From positions 1-64,000 of the forward strand of contig NZ_FOHO01000013.1 of NCBI RefSeq assembly GCF_900111675.1: a DNA stretch of 64,000 nt. The letters run 5' to 3'. Shown here piece after piece: positions 15,756 to 24,632 of the stretch. The position numbers and the translations under genes are program-made. A model generated the notes under the pieces. It was not told where the DNA came from and made no database searches. It worked only from the letters and a program-made list of their open reading frames with translations. Position 1 is the first letter of the stretch. Each line of letters opens with the position of its first letter. The stretch is from Paracoccus homiensis (GTDB taxonomy: Bacteria > Pseudomonadota > Alphaproteobacteria > Rhodobacterales > Rhodobacteraceae).

Positions 15756-17606
15756 CTAGGGGCCGAACATCCGGATCGGCAACAGCGTGATTTGCGGGAT
15801 CATGGTCACCAGCAGAAGAATGGCGACCTGGGCCAGGATGAAGGGCAGGATGGCGCGGAACACCGCCGTCGACGGGGCGCCGCCGACCCGCGCCGCCGTA
15901 AAGACCAACACGCCAAGCGGCGGCGTCAGGGCCCCGATGACAAGGTTCATCACGATGATGATCCCGAATTGCAGCGGATCCACCCCTGCCGCAATCACCA
16001 CCGGCACAAGGATCGGCACAAGGATCACCATGGCGGCGATCATTTCGATGAACAGGCCGACGAAGACGAGGAACAGATTGATCAGCAACAGAAGATAGAT
16101 CCGGTTTCCGGTCAGTGCCGCCAGCCATTCGGCGATCTTCTGGGGGGTCTGTTCAAAGGTCAGGATCCACGCAAAGGGCGAGGCGGCGGCGATGATCACC
16201 GCGACGGCGACGGTATCCTCGACCGCGTCGCGGAACGCCTCGGACAGGTTGGTCGCGGTCAATCCGCGATAGACGAAGGCGCCGCAAAGCAGCGAAAAGA
16301 CAAAGGCCATGGCCCCGGCCTCGGTCGCGGTGAACACCCCGAAACGGACACCGCCGACGATCATCACCGGCAGGCACAGCGCCGGGGTCGCCAACAGGAA
16401 GGACCGCAACCGCGCCGACCGGTCCGCGCGTCGCGCATTCGCGCCATAGCCCTTGCGGACCGAGATGATCCAGACCACGACCGACAGGGCCAGCGCGGTC
16501 AGGATGCCCGGCACGATGGTGCCGACAAACAGCGCCCCGACCGAAACCGAGGCCAGCGCGGCATAGATGATCAGGCCCAGCCCCGGCGGGATCATGTTCG
16601 CCAGGGTCGACGAGGCGGCGGTCAGGGCACAGCTGAAGGACCGGCTGTAGCCGTATTTCTCCATCTCGGGGACCATCAGCTTGGCGGTGGCCGATGCGTC
16701 GGCGGTGGACGAACCCGACACCCCGGCCAGCATCACGCTGGTCACGATATTGGCCTGTGCCAGACCGCCGCGAAAATGCCCGACCAGATGATAGGCCAGA
16801 TCCACGATACGTCCGGTGATGCCGCCCGCATTCATCACCGCCGCCGCAAGAATGAAGAAGGGAATGGCCAGAAGCGTGAATGAATTCAGCGCCCCCGACA
16901 TGGTCTGGGTGATCGTCACCATCATCAGGTCGGGCAGTGGCGTCAGCCCGGCAAAGGACCCCAGGATCAGGGCAAAGACGATGGGCAGTTCCGCAAAGAT
17001 CAGCAGCATCGAAACGATCATCAGGATGGCCGTGCTGCTGGCGTCGCCCGGCAGCAATCCGCCCGCCTGACGCAGAAGGAAATAGCCCGCGATGCCCGCG
17101 GCCAGCGTAGCGACCCCGCTTTGGCCGCCAAGCCCGCGGATCGGACTGGTCAACAGCAGCAGGGTGATCGCGCTGCCCGCCGGGACCGCCATGAACAGAT
17201 AGCGCAGCGGCACCCTGATGGCGGGCATCACCTGCATCGTGCGGTTCATGAAATCGACCCCGTGCACCAACAGGATCACGCAGCAGATCACCGTCATCAC
17301 CCGCAGAAAGACGTGATGCGCGGTCTGGGTTCTGGCGGGCAGCCTTTGGACGAACAGCGATATGGCGATATGGCGGTCGCGAAAGGTCAGGACCGCCATG
17401 CCCAGAAACACCGCCCAGACGAAACAGAACTGCGCGACCTCTTCGGGCCAGGGCAGCGACGCGTTCAGGACATAGCGGCAAAAGACCTGAAGAACGACCA
17501 CCCCCGTCGCACACAGCATCAAGAAAACGGCGATGGTTTCCAATGCCTTGACCACAAGGCGATAGGGCAGGGCTGTCACCCCCGGCATCGGTGTCACGTC
17601 ATCCAA
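15756..17606 (-). CDS. TRAP transporter, fused small and large permease (DctQM type)
   Basis: This protein of about 616 residues combines both membrane subunits of a TRAP transporter. The N-terminal 170 residues form the four-helix DctQ domain (with LVVKALETIAVFLML, PWPEEVAQFCFVW, FRDRHIAISLFV). The rest is a DctM permease with twelve or so helices and family motifs such as AIPFFILAAAVMNAGG, VMLAGVSGSSTADASAT and NMIPPGLGLIIYA. Fused QM proteins are known in several bacteria. I placed the start at the TTG at 17604-17606 because AGGGAGGGA stands just before it. An ATG at 17640-17642 gives a 628-residue product but has no good ribosome binding site. The gene lies between the binding-protein gene and two dehydrogenases, so it should import a sugar acid with sodium. 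Confidence 0.88.
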   Translation of the reverse strand: MDDVTPMPGVTALPYRLVVKALETIAVFLMLCATGVVVLQVFCRYVLNASLPWPEEVAQFCFVWAVFLGMAVLTFRDRHIAISLFVQRLPARTQTAHHVFLRVMTVICCVILLVHGVDFMNRTMQVMPAIRVPLRYLFMAVPAGSAITLLLLTSPIRGLGGQSGVATLAAGIAGYFLLRQAGGLLPGDASSTAILMIVSMLLIFAELPIVFALILGSFAGLTPLPDLMMVTITQTMSGALNSFTLLAIPFFILAAAVMNAGGITGRIVDLAYHLVGHFRGGLAQANIVTSVMLAGVSGSSTADASATAKLMVPEMEKYGYSRSFSCALTAASSTLANMIPPGLGLIIYAALASVSVGALFVGTIVPGILTALALSVVVWIISVRKGYGANARRADRSARLRSFLLATPALCLPVMIVGGVRFGVFTATEAGAMAFVFSLLCGAFVYRGLTATNLSEAFRDAVEDTVAVAVIIAAASPFAWILTFEQTPQKIAEWLAALTGNRIYLLLLINLFLVFVGLFIEMIAAMVILVPILVPVVIAAGVDPLQFGIIIVMNLVIGALTPPLGVLVFTAARVGGAPSTAVFRAILPFILAQVAILLLVTMIPQITLLPIRMFGP

Positions 17607-17663
17607 TTTCGTCCCTCCCTGTCTCTGCCCCGCGTCAGACATGCGGGGCAGGCAGCACAGCGA

Positions 17664-18689
17664 TCAGCCCAGGGCGCGGATCTTGGCGATCATCTGGGCG
17701 GTTTCGGGGCTGGTCGCGCCGAACTGGTCGAACAGGGCCGCGGATTTTTCTTCCCACTTAGCCTTTTCGTCTTCGGGGAACGGATGAACGACGCAGCCCG
17801 CTGCCTTCAGATCCTCCAGCGCCTGATCGGCCCCGGCGCGGTTGATGCTGCGCTGTTCGGCAAAGACTTCGCGGGCGGAACTGCGGCACAGATCCTGCAG
17901 ATCGGCGGGCAGGCCATCCAGCCATGCGGCATTCATGCGGATCGCCTTGGGCAAAAACCAATGATAGGTCGGCAGGACATTCCGGGCCTGTTCGTGCCAC
18001 TTGAAGCCCAGCACGGAAAAATAATCGGAATCCAGCCCGTCGATCACCCCGGTCGACAGCGCGGAATACTGTTCGGAATAGGGCAGGGGCGTGGGGTTGG
18101 CACCAAGGGTCTTCCAGAAATCGACCCAGATGCGAACCTCGGGGACGCGCAGCTTGACGCCCTGCAGGCTGTCCAGATCGGTGACCGGGTCCTTGGTCAG
18201 CAGGTGGCGAAAGCCCACCTCGCCATAGGCGATGAATTCAACGCCGGTCTTGTCGCGCGCGATCTGGCTGATTTCCTGACCGATATCCCCCTGCAACACG
18301 GCGTCGACATGGGCCTCGTTCTTGTAGATGAAGCCCGGCGCCCCGGCGGTTGCCGCGATTTCGGGGGCGATGGCCTCTTCGCTGTCGGGGCCGGCGGCGG
18401 TCACCTGAATGGTGCCGATGCGGCTCATTTCCAGAAGCTGGGCCAGACCGCCAAGCTGGCTGGCGGGGAAATGCTGGGCCTCGATGCGCCCTTCGCTGCG
18501 TTCGTTCAGCATTACCACCCATTTGTCGAATGCGTTGGTGAAGGGCGAGCCGATCGCCTCGGAATGGGCGATCTTGCAGACGAACTTGTCCTGCGCCCAG
18601 GCCGATCGCATCAGCGCGGGCGTCGCCAATGCGGCCGCCCCCAGTTGCAGCAACTGCCGACGGGCGACCCTTTTCTTGCCTTGTGTCAT
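17664..18689 (-). CDS. TRAP transporter substrate-binding protein (DctP family)
   Basis: This 341-residue periplasmic binding protein has a twin-arginine type leader (Arg10-Arg11 followed by QLLQLG and a hydrophobic core to about residue 32, cleavage expected at SAWA/QDKF). The mature part has the DctP family pattern, with the ligand-carboxylate Arg region in GVKLRVPEVRIW and the later SEQYSALSTGVIDGLD. GGGGAGGAAG precedes the ATG. It is the first gene of the leftward operon followed by the fused permease. The likely ligand is a uronate or related sugar acid, judged by the neighbouring uxuA and dehydrogenases. Some DctP proteins are exported folded by Tat, and the leader suggests that here. 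Confidence 0.88.
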   Translation of the reverse strand: MTQGKKRVARRQLLQLGAAALATPALMRSAWAQDKFVCKIAHSEAIGSPFTNAFDKWVVMLNERSEGRIEAQHFPASQLGGLAQLLEMSRIGTIQVTAAGPDSEEAIAPEIAATAGAPGFIYKNEAHVDAVLQGDIGQEISQIARDKTGVEFIAYGEVGFRHLLTKDPVTDLDSLQGVKLRVPEVRIWVDFWKTLGANPTPLPYSEQYSALSTGVIDGLDSDYFSVLGFKWHEQARNVLPTYHWFLPKAIRMNAAWLDGLPADLQDLCRSSAREVFAEQRSINRAGADQALEDLKAAGCVVHPFPEDEKAKWEEKSAALFDQFGATSPETAQMIAKIRALG

Positions 18690-18822
18690 GTCTTCCTCCC
18701 CTTTGGTGGTTCTGCGCATCCTTGCAGTCCGCGTCAGAACGAAAGCCCGGCCTCCTCCGGGCAAGATCCGTGTGTGTCGGTCCGGACCTGTCCCGCCGGG
18801 TCGGCGGGGGACAGGCACGGGG

Positions 18823-19530
18823 TCATCGGCGCCCGGCCTCGGTGAAGAAGGCGGGCTTCGCGGCGGCGACGAGCGGAATGTCGGTCAACACGCGGCGCAG
18901 ATGGCGGCGCATTCTTTGTTCGGCCTCATCGGCGTTGGCGGCCCCGATCGCATCGGCGATCTGGCGGTGCTGTTCGACCAGGATCTGTCGCGGCAACTGG
19001 CTGGCGGTCAGGTGGCGCACGCGGTCCATCTGCGTGCGCAACATGTCCAGATAGGCCCAGCCCGCGCTTTGCCCGGCGATATCGGCGATCATCCTGTGAA
19101 ACGCCTCGTCCAGATCCATGAAGGTCTGGGGGGCGGGATCATCGACTGCCCGTTGCTGGGCGGTCAGGTTGCCCCGCAGCATGGCCAGCATCGCATCATC
19201 GGCGCGACGGCAGGCGGCGCGCACGATATCGGCCTCGACCGCCTCGCGGACGAATTGCGCCGCAAGCACCGCGTCGACGTCGATCCGGCTGACAAAGCTG
19301 CCGCGCTGGGGGCGGATGTCGATCAGGCCAGCCTCTGACAGCTTGATGAACGCCTCGCGGACCGGCTGGCGGCTGATGGCGTAATGCGCGGCGATATCGA
19401 CCTCGGACAGCCGAGTGCCCGGTGCCAGATCGCAACTGACGATGCGTGTCCTGAGACGCGCGAACAACTGCGGGCCGACGGGGCGGGCAGGATCGATGGC
19501 CGGTGGATGATCTGTCAGACCTTGGTTCAT
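18823..19530 (-). CDS. GntR-family (FCD) transcriptional regulator
   Basis: This 235-residue regulator has an N-terminal winged helix (residues about 22-85, with LSEVDIAAHYAISRQPVREAF) and a C-terminal FCD domain with the metal-binding Asp/His pattern (LDEAFHRMIAD). It lies between the divergent uxuA and the TRAP operon and is likely the repressor of both, sensing a hexuronate-type effector as ExuR/UxuR-class proteins do. A tandem heptamer in the uxuA promoter gap is a possible binding site. It is distinct in sequence from the regulator at 3,696-4,370. Confidence 0.9.
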   Translation of the reverse strand: MNQGLTDHPPAIDPARPVGPQLFARLRTRIVSCDLAPGTRLSEVDIAAHYAISRQPVREAFIKLSEAGLIDIRPQRGSFVSRIDVDAVLAAQFVREAVEADIVRAACRRADDAMLAMLRGNLTAQQRAVDDPAPQTFMDLDEAFHRMIADIAGQSAGWAYLDMLRTQMDRVRHLTASQLPRQILVEQHRQIADAIGAANADEAEQRMRRHLRRVLTDIPLVAAAKPAFFTEAGRR

Positions 19531-19557
19531 CTTCCCTCACTTGCCTGATCGTGCAAG

Positions 19558-19572
19558 CATACTACCATACTA
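19558..19572. promoter_or_regulatory. Tandem CATACTA repeats in the gntR-uxuA gap
   Basis: CATACTA occurs twice with an 8-base period (19558-19564 and 19566-19572) and runs into ACTAGT. The site is centred in the 90-base divergent gap between the GntR-FCD regulator gene and uxuA, where an operator is expected. No other copy was noticed at the TRAP operon start, so assignment rests on position. Confidence 0.4.
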
Positions 19573-19620
19573 GTCAACAGTTTTGTGATCGGCGCGTCTT
19601 GCGCGCCGGAAGGGGGGAGC

Positions 19621-20835
19621 ATGAGACAGACATGGCGCTGGTTCGGACCAAGGGATCTGGTCACCATCGATGCGCTGTTGCAGGCGGGCGCGGCAGGTGT
19701 GGTATCGGCCCTGCACCATGTCCCGACGGGCGCCATCTGGACCAGAGAGCAGATCGAAACCCGGCAGGCCCAGATCGCGATGACGGGCGCGGGACGACGA
19801 TCGGGCCTGTCATGGGAGGTCGTCGAAAGCCTGCCGGTGTCCGAAGACATCAAGCGTCAAAGTGGTGCGTGGCGCGACCATCTGTCGGCGTGGAAACAAT
19901 CGCTGTTCAACCTGAAGGCCGCAGGGATCGAAACGGTCTGCTACAATTTCATGCCGGTGCTGGATTGGACCCGCACCGAACTGGCCCATCCCCTGTCCAA
20001 TGGCGCGACCTGCATGCGCTTTGACCTGACGGTTTTCGCCGCTTTCGATATCCATATTCTGGGCCGCGCCGGTGCCTCGCACAGCTATCGGCCCGATACG
20101 GTACAGGCGGCACGGGCCGTGTTCGACCGGCTGGACGACGCGCAGAAGCGGCAGATCACGCGCAATATCGTCTGCGGGCTGCCCGGTGCCGCCGAAAGCT
20201 TTTCGTTGCAGGATCTGCGCGATCAGCTGGCCGCCTATGCAGCGATCGACGAAGACCGGCTGCGGGGCAATCTTGTCGATTTCCTGTCCGAGGTCGCGCC
20301 GGTCGCCGAAAGCCTTGGCATGCGCCTGTGCTGTCACCCGGACGATCCGCCGGTGCCCCTTTTGGGCTTACCCCGGATCATGTCGACCGAGGCCGATTAT
20401 GTCCGGATCCTGCGGGCCGTCGACGTGATGGCGAATGGTGTGACGCTGTGCTCGGGTTCGCTTGGGGCGCGACCCGACAATGATCTTGCCGGGATGATGC
20501 GGCGGCTGGGTGATCGGGTGCATTTCCTGCATCTGCGCAACGTCACCCGCGAAAGCCCTGATCCGCAGTGCAGCTTTTACGAGGCCGCGCATCTGGAAGG
20601 CGACACCGATATGGTCGCGCTGATCGACGCCGCCCTGAACGAGGAAAAGCGCCGTCTTGCGCAGGGTCGCCGGGATGTCTCGATCCCGTTCCGGCCGGAT
20701 CATGGGCAGGATATTCTGGATGATCTGGGCCGCAAGGCGCAGCCGGGCTATCCCTCGATCGGGCGACTGAAGGGGCTGGCCGAACTGCGTGGCGTCATCG
20801 CCGCCTTGTCGCATCCGGCAGCGCGGCGCGGCTAG
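19621..20835 (+). CDS. uxuA: Mannonate dehydratase
   Basis: This 404-residue cytoplasmic enzyme of the UxuA family dehydrates D-mannonate to 2-keto-3-deoxy-D-gluconate, a step of glucuronate breakdown. The start (MRQTWRWFGPRD, then HHVPTGAIW) and the metal-site region (RLCCHPDDPPVPLLGLPRI and HFLHLRNVT) are characteristic and include the Cys and His ligands of the metal site. GAAGGGGGGAGC precedes the ATG at 19621. It is divergent from a GntR-FCD regulator and the TRAP/dehydrogenase operon. The classical partner uxuB (fructuronate reductase) and a KDG kinase are not in the window; one of the Gfo/Idh/MocA enzymes might replace the former. Confidence 0.93.
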   Translation: MRQTWRWFGPRDLVTIDALLQAGAAGVVSALHHVPTGAIWTREQIETRQAQIAMTGAGRRSGLSWEVVESLPVSEDIKRQSGAWRDHLSAWKQSLFNLKAAGIETVCYNFMPVLDWTRTELAHPLSNGATCMRFDLTVFAAFDIHILGRAGASHSYRPDTVQAARAVFDRLDDAQKRQITRNIVCGLPGAAESFSLQDLRDQLAAYAAIDEDRLRGNLVDFLSEVAPVAESLGMRLCCHPDDPPVPLLGLPRIMSTEADYVRILRAVDVMANGVTLCSGSLGARPDNDLAGMMRRLGDRVHFLHLRNVTRESPDPQCSFYEAAHLEGDTDMVALIDAALNEEKRRLAQGRRDVSIPFRPDHGQDILDDLGRKAQPGYPSIGRLKGLAELRGVIAALSHPAARRG

Positions 20836-20850
20836 GCGCCCGGCAAGGGA

Positions 20851-21768
20851 TCAGCCCCCTTCGGGCCCAAGTCGCAACAGCGTGCGGTGCTGTTCATCGA
20901 AATCCCGCGCAAGCCAGGCCATCAGGGCACGGACGCGGGCAAGCTGATGCCGGACCGGCGGGCAGACAAGCGAGATCGGGGTCTGTTCCGACCATTGCGG
21001 CAACACCTCGACCAATCTGCCGCTGTCGATATCGGACTGGCAGTTCACATCGGCCAGCCGCGTGACCCCCAGACCGCTGATGGCCGCCTTGCGCATGATC
21101 CGCCCGCTTGCGACCTTCAACCCGTTGTCGACATGGATGATCTGCTGTTCGCGTCCGTTGGTCATGATCCAGTGATCCACCGATCCATAGATCAGCGGCA
21201 CCTTTTTCAGATCCTGCGGGCTGTTCAGCGGACCGAAGCGTTCCAGAAATGCGGGGCTGGCCACATAGCGGGTGGTGATGGATTTCAGCGCCCGCACGAT
21301 CAGCGATGAATCGGGCAGTTTGCCCATGCGCAGCACCAGATCGTAATGATCCTCGATGATATCGACGCGGGCGCTGGAAAAGGACAGCTCGACCTTGACC
21401 TGGGGATAATGCTGCTGAAACCGCAGAACCAGGGGCGCGATCAGCTCTTCTCCGAACAGGCCGCCGACGGAATTCATGCGGATCGTGCCGCGCAGGTCAT
21501 GGGTCGCATCCGCCGCCCATTCCGCCGCGGAATCCAGCAGGATCATCGCCTGCTTGCACCGGTCGTAATAGCCCTTGCCGATTTCGGTCAGCCGCAATTG
21601 TCGCGTGGTGCGATGCAACAGCTGGACGCCAAGCGCGGCTTCAAGCTCTGAAACCAGCTGGCTCAGATTGCTTTTCGACGCGCCCGCCGCCTCGGCCGCG
21701 GCGGTAAAGCTGCGATGTTCGGCAACCTGCAGAAATGCGCGAATGCCCCGCCACGAGATGTCGTTCAT
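20851..21768 (-). CDS. LysR-family transcriptional regulator
   Basis: This 305-residue regulator has an N-terminal winged helix-turn-helix (residues 5-64, with FTAAAEAAGASKSNLSQLVSELE and LLHRTTRQLRLTEIG) and a type 2 periplasmic-binding-fold effector domain (about 90-300). It belongs to the large DmlR/AaeR-like branch. It diverges from a short-chain dehydrogenase gene and probably activates or represses it through a site in the 122-base gap. Its own effector is unknown. Confidence 0.9.
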   Translation of the reverse strand: MNDISWRGIRAFLQVAEHRSFTAAAEAAGASKSNLSQLVSELEAALGVQLLHRTTRQLRLTEIGKGYYDRCKQAMILLDSAAEWAADATHDLRGTIRMNSVGGLFGEELIAPLVLRFQQHYPQVKVELSFSSARVDIIEDHYDLVLRMGKLPDSSLIVRALKSITTRYVASPAFLERFGPLNSPQDLKKVPLIYGSVDHWIMTNGREQQIIHVDNGLKVASGRIMRKAAISGLGVTRLADVNCQSDIDSGRLVEVLPQWSEQTPISLVCPPVRHQLARVRALMAWLARDFDEQHRTLLRLGPEGG

Positions 21769-21789
21769 TTTTTCCGAACGCTGATTTCA

Positions 21790-21797
21790 GATTAATC
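21790..21797. promoter_or_regulatory. GATTAATC palindrome in the lysR-SDR gap
   Basis: A perfect 8-base palindrome GATTAATC lies 22 bases upstream of the LysR start codon, in an AT-richer part of the divergent gap. A LysR recognition site is expected there. Support is positional. Confidence 0.35.
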
Positions 21798-21890
21798 CCG
21801 TTTATCGACGTAATGCAAAGCCCTACCTGCTGTCCAGCACACAAACCGATGGCGTCTTCCTCGCCATCCGCGACATCAGGAGAAGATCGC

Positions 21891-22613
21891 ATGACCAAGC
21901 CGCTTATCGTTATCACCGGGGCCAGTTCGGGCATCGGCGCGGCCATGGCGCGCCAGTTTTCGGATGCGGGGCACCCGCTGCTGCTGGTTGCGCGCCGCAT
22001 CGACAAGCTGCAGGCGCTTGGCCTGCCCGACACGATCTGTCGCAAGGTCGATGTGACCGATGCTGCCGCCCTGCGCGCCGCCATCGCCGAGGCCGAGGGC
22101 GTATACGGCCCTGTCGATGGCCTGATCAACAATGCCGGGCTGATGCTGCTGGGGCAGGTCGATACCCAGGATCCGGCGGAATGGCAAAGGATGTATGACG
22201 TCAATGTCGTGGCCCTGCTGAACGGGATGCAGGCCGTGCTGGGTGACATGAAGGACCGCGGGCGCGGCACGATCATCAATGTCAGCTCGATCGCGGGCAA
22301 GAAGGCGTTTCCGAACCATGCGGCCTATGTCGGCACGAAATTCGCCGTTTCGGCCATCAGCGAAAATGTCCGCGAAGAGGTGGCCGATACCGGCGTGCGG
22401 GTGATGACCATCTGCCCCGGCGCGGTCGAGACAGAGCTGCTGGGTCACACCACCAGCCAGGATATCATCGACGGCTATCAGGACTGGAAGAACAGCATCG
22501 GCGGCGCCATCCATCCCGACGATATCGCCCGCATCGCGGCCTTCATGTACGGACAGCCGCAATCTGTGAATATCCGCGACGTGGTTGTCGGCCCGACCCG
22601 TCAGACCGCGTGA
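21891..22613 (+). CDS. Short-chain dehydrogenase/reductase (SDR)
   Basis: This 240-residue NAD(P)-dependent oxidoreductase has the classical SDR layout: GASSGIGAAMA (residues 10-20) for cofactor binding, NNAGLM, catalytic Ser in NVSSIAGKKAF, and Tyr-Lys in YVGTKFA. GGAGAAG precedes the ATG at 21891. It stands alone, divergent from a LysR regulator. Similar SDRs reduce small ketones, aldehydes or sugars. A specific substrate cannot be inferred. Confidence 0.92.
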   Translation: MTKPLIVITGASSGIGAAMARQFSDAGHPLLLVARRIDKLQALGLPDTICRKVDVTDAAALRAAIAEAEGVYGPVDGLINNAGLMLLGQVDTQDPAEWQRMYDVNVVALLNGMQAVLGDMKDRGRGTIINVSSIAGKKAFPNHAAYVGTKFAVSAISENVREEVADTGVRVMTICPGAVETELLGHTTSQDIIDGYQDWKNSIGGAIHPDDIARIAAFMYGQPQSVNIRDVVVGPTRQTA

Positions 22614-22655
22614 CAGGCGCGGCAACCGCAGCTGCCCGGTTCCGGTCGGGTTGGC

Positions 22656-23534
22656 CTAGAACGCCTTGCGAACCGCCGCAAGAAACGCCTTCAGCGCGTT
22701 GGACCGGATCTGGCCCGCCGGGGTGACGGTATAGATGCCGCCGGTGCGCAGCGACCAATCGGGCAGCAGTTGCACCAACTCGCCCGTGCGCAGGCTGTCC
22801 GTTACAAGAAAATCGGGCAGGATCGTGATATAGCGCCCTGTCCGGACCGCCTGCAGCACGCCAAGGGTGATGTTGGCGGTAATCACCGGGGACAGCGCCA
22901 CCTCGCGCTGTTCCTTCTGTCGGGTGAATGTCCAGACCGGGCGGTTCGCCACCCTCCTGTTCAAGGCCATCGGCAAGGCGGCAAGCGTGTCGGGGCTGGT
23001 CACGCGCAAGGCCGCCGCCGTTTCGGGCGAGGCGACGACGATCTCGCGGAAATCTGCAAGCTTGCGCGCAAGGTGATCGCTTTCGCGCAACCAGCCGACC
23101 GTGAAGCTCAGGTCAAGGCGTTCGGCGACGGGGTCCAGGTGGTCGTCGGTCAGGAACAGGTCCAGTTGAACCTGCGGATGTTCCTCGCGGAATCTGGCGG
23201 CCATGGGGGCGATCACGTCAAGGCCCAGATCCACGGGCGCGGTGATCCGCAGCCGCCCGCGTGGCGTCGCGTCCTTCTGCGACACGCTGTCAATGGCCGT
23301 GGCAACCTGTGTCAGGGCGGGGCTGCATTGGTCATACAGCTGTCGGCCCGCCTCGGTCGGGGACAGCCTGCGCGTGTTGCGCAGCAACAGCGACTGGCCA
23401 ACCTCGGCCTCCAGCAACTGTATCTGCTTGCTGACGACGGCCTTGCCGACGCCCAGCCGGTTCGCGGCGGCGGTGATCGACCCTTCGTCAAGGATGGCAG
23501 TGAAATACAGCAGGCGATTCAGGTTGGGGCGCAT
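22656..23534 (-). CDS. LysR-family transcriptional regulator
   Basis: This 292-residue LysR protein has an N-terminal helix-turn-helix (SITAAANRLGVGKAVVSKQIQ, LLLRNTRRLSPTEAG) and a C-terminal effector domain. It diverges from the MBL-fold gene at 23,742 across a 207-base gap that contains a perfect inverted repeat. It is unrelated at close range to the LysR at 20,851-21,768 but belongs to the same broad branch. The effector is unknown. Confidence 0.9.
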   Translation of the reverse strand: MRPNLNRLLYFTAILDEGSITAAANRLGVGKAVVSKQIQLLEAEVGQSLLLRNTRRLSPTEAGRQLYDQCSPALTQVATAIDSVSQKDATPRGRLRITAPVDLGLDVIAPMAARFREEHPQVQLDLFLTDDHLDPVAERLDLSFTVGWLRESDHLARKLADFREIVVASPETAAALRVTSPDTLAALPMALNRRVANRPVWTFTRQKEQREVALSPVITANITLGVLQAVRTGRYITILPDFLVTDSLRTGELVQLLPDWSLRTGGIYTVTPAGQIRSNALKAFLAAVRKAF

Positions 23535-23563
23535 ATCGTCATCTTTTGGTTGACGCTGTGTAT

Positions 23564-23576
23564 AGACAGTCTGTCT
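23564..23576. promoter_or_regulatory. AGACAG-T-CTGTCT inverted repeat, candidate LysR site
   Basis: A perfect 6+6 inverted repeat with one central base lies 30 bases upstream of the LysR start codon and about 165 bases upstream of the MBL-fold gene. It is the strongest symmetric element of this gap and a good candidate for autoregulation by LysR. The rest of the gap (23,577-23,741) contains no recognisable gene. Confidence 0.45.
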
Positions 23577-23741
23577 TTCGATAACAATCCCGACGAACTA
23601 GCTTTCAACCCGTACCTGTTCAGGGTGCCGGCCCTGTCATGGAAAGACCGCCACAAGGGGGGTCGCCATGCGCAGAGGCCCGGCGCCGAATTGACCCCGC
23701 CAGCGCCCCGTTGGCGACATGAGCCGTTGAAAGGAAATGCC

Positions 23742-24632
23742 ATGATCCTGACCCGCCGCGATGCCCTGCGTTCGCTTGTGACCGTTCCCGTCGTTGCCGC
23801 CCTGCCCGGTGCGGCCTTTGCCAGCCCGCCCGCGTGGCAGGCTTATCGCGGCGATGATCGGGATTTCTTTCGCGCCCCGGTTCTGCTGACCGGCAGCGAT
23901 GAGGCGATCCTGATCGATGGCAGTTTCAACTTCCCCTCGGGGCGCGCCCTGGTCGAGGCGATCAGGGCCTCGGGCAAGCGTCTGACGACCATATTCGTCA
24001 CTGTGAATGACCCCGATTATTATTTCAGCCTGACCGAGGTTGCGGCCGCCTTTCCGCAGGCGCGCGTGATCGCCGCCCCCGACACCATTGCCCTGATGCG
24101 CAAGAAGGCGCAGGGAAAGCTGGAGGCGTGGGCACCGCAACTGGGCGAGAACGGGCCGCAGACCCTGGATCAGATCGTGTTTCCGCAGCCCTTCGAGGGC
24201 GATCACCTGATGCTGGAAGGGACGCGCATCGATATCGTGACCTCGCAGACCATGACGGATCGGCGCTATCTGTGGGTTGCGGATCTGCAAGCCGTGTTCG
24301 GTGGTGTCTATGCCTTTGACGGTCTGCATGTCTGGACCGCCGATACGCCCACGCCCAAGGACCGCGCCAACTGGATCGCCGAGCTTGACGCCCTGATCGC
24401 GCGGTCGCCGAAAGTGGTGGTGGCAGGCCATGCGGCAGGCGGAACCAATAACGGCATGGCCAGCCTGACATTCACGCGCAGCTATCTGCTGGCCTTCGAG
24501 GAGGAGCTGGCCAAGGCCACGGACAGCGCCGCGCTGATTGCCGCGATGACGATCCGCTTTCCGGATCTGGGCCTTGCCCCGGCCTTGCAGATCGGCGCAC
24601 AGGTCGCGACGGGCGAGATGTCTTGGGGCTAA
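23742..24632 (+). CDS. MBL-fold protein lacking the canonical zinc motif (Vmh-like)
   Basis: This 296-residue exported protein has a twin-arginine leader (Arg5-Arg6, DALRS, hydrophobic core to about residue 27). It has a metallo-beta-lactamase-like fold, recognised from AILIDGSFNF, the strand before the metal loop (TTIFVT), WVADLQAVFGG and VVAGHAAGG. The normal THxHxDH motif reads TVNDPDYY (residues 87-94): His88, His90 and His93 are replaced by Val, Asp and Tyr, while Asp92 is kept. Variant DPDYYF motifs occur in one MBL subfamily, so the protein may bind metal differently or not at all. AAGGAAA precedes the ATG. It diverges from a LysR gene and a hairpin follows it. Function unknown. Confidence 0.75.
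   Translation: MILTRRDALRSLVTVPVVAALPGAAFASPPAWQAYRGDDRDFFRAPVLLTGSDEAILIDGSFNFPSGRALVEAIRASGKRLTTIFVTVNDPDYYFSLTEVAAAFPQARVIAAPDTIALMRKKAQGKLEAWAPQLGENGPQTLDQIVFPQPFEGDHLMLEGTRIDIVTSQTMTDRRYLWVADLQAVFGGVYAFDGLHVWTADTPTPKDRANWIAELDALIARSPKVVVAGHAAGGTNNGMASLTFTRSYLLAFEEELAKATDSAALIAAMTIRFPDLGLAPALQIGAQVATGEMSWG

Noticed and set aside
15183..16883. Long plus-strand frame full of His, Arg, Gln and Asp
   Set aside because: It is antisense to the TRAP permease and dehydrogenase genes, has the composition typical of GC-rich shadow frames, and has no ribosome binding site or domain.
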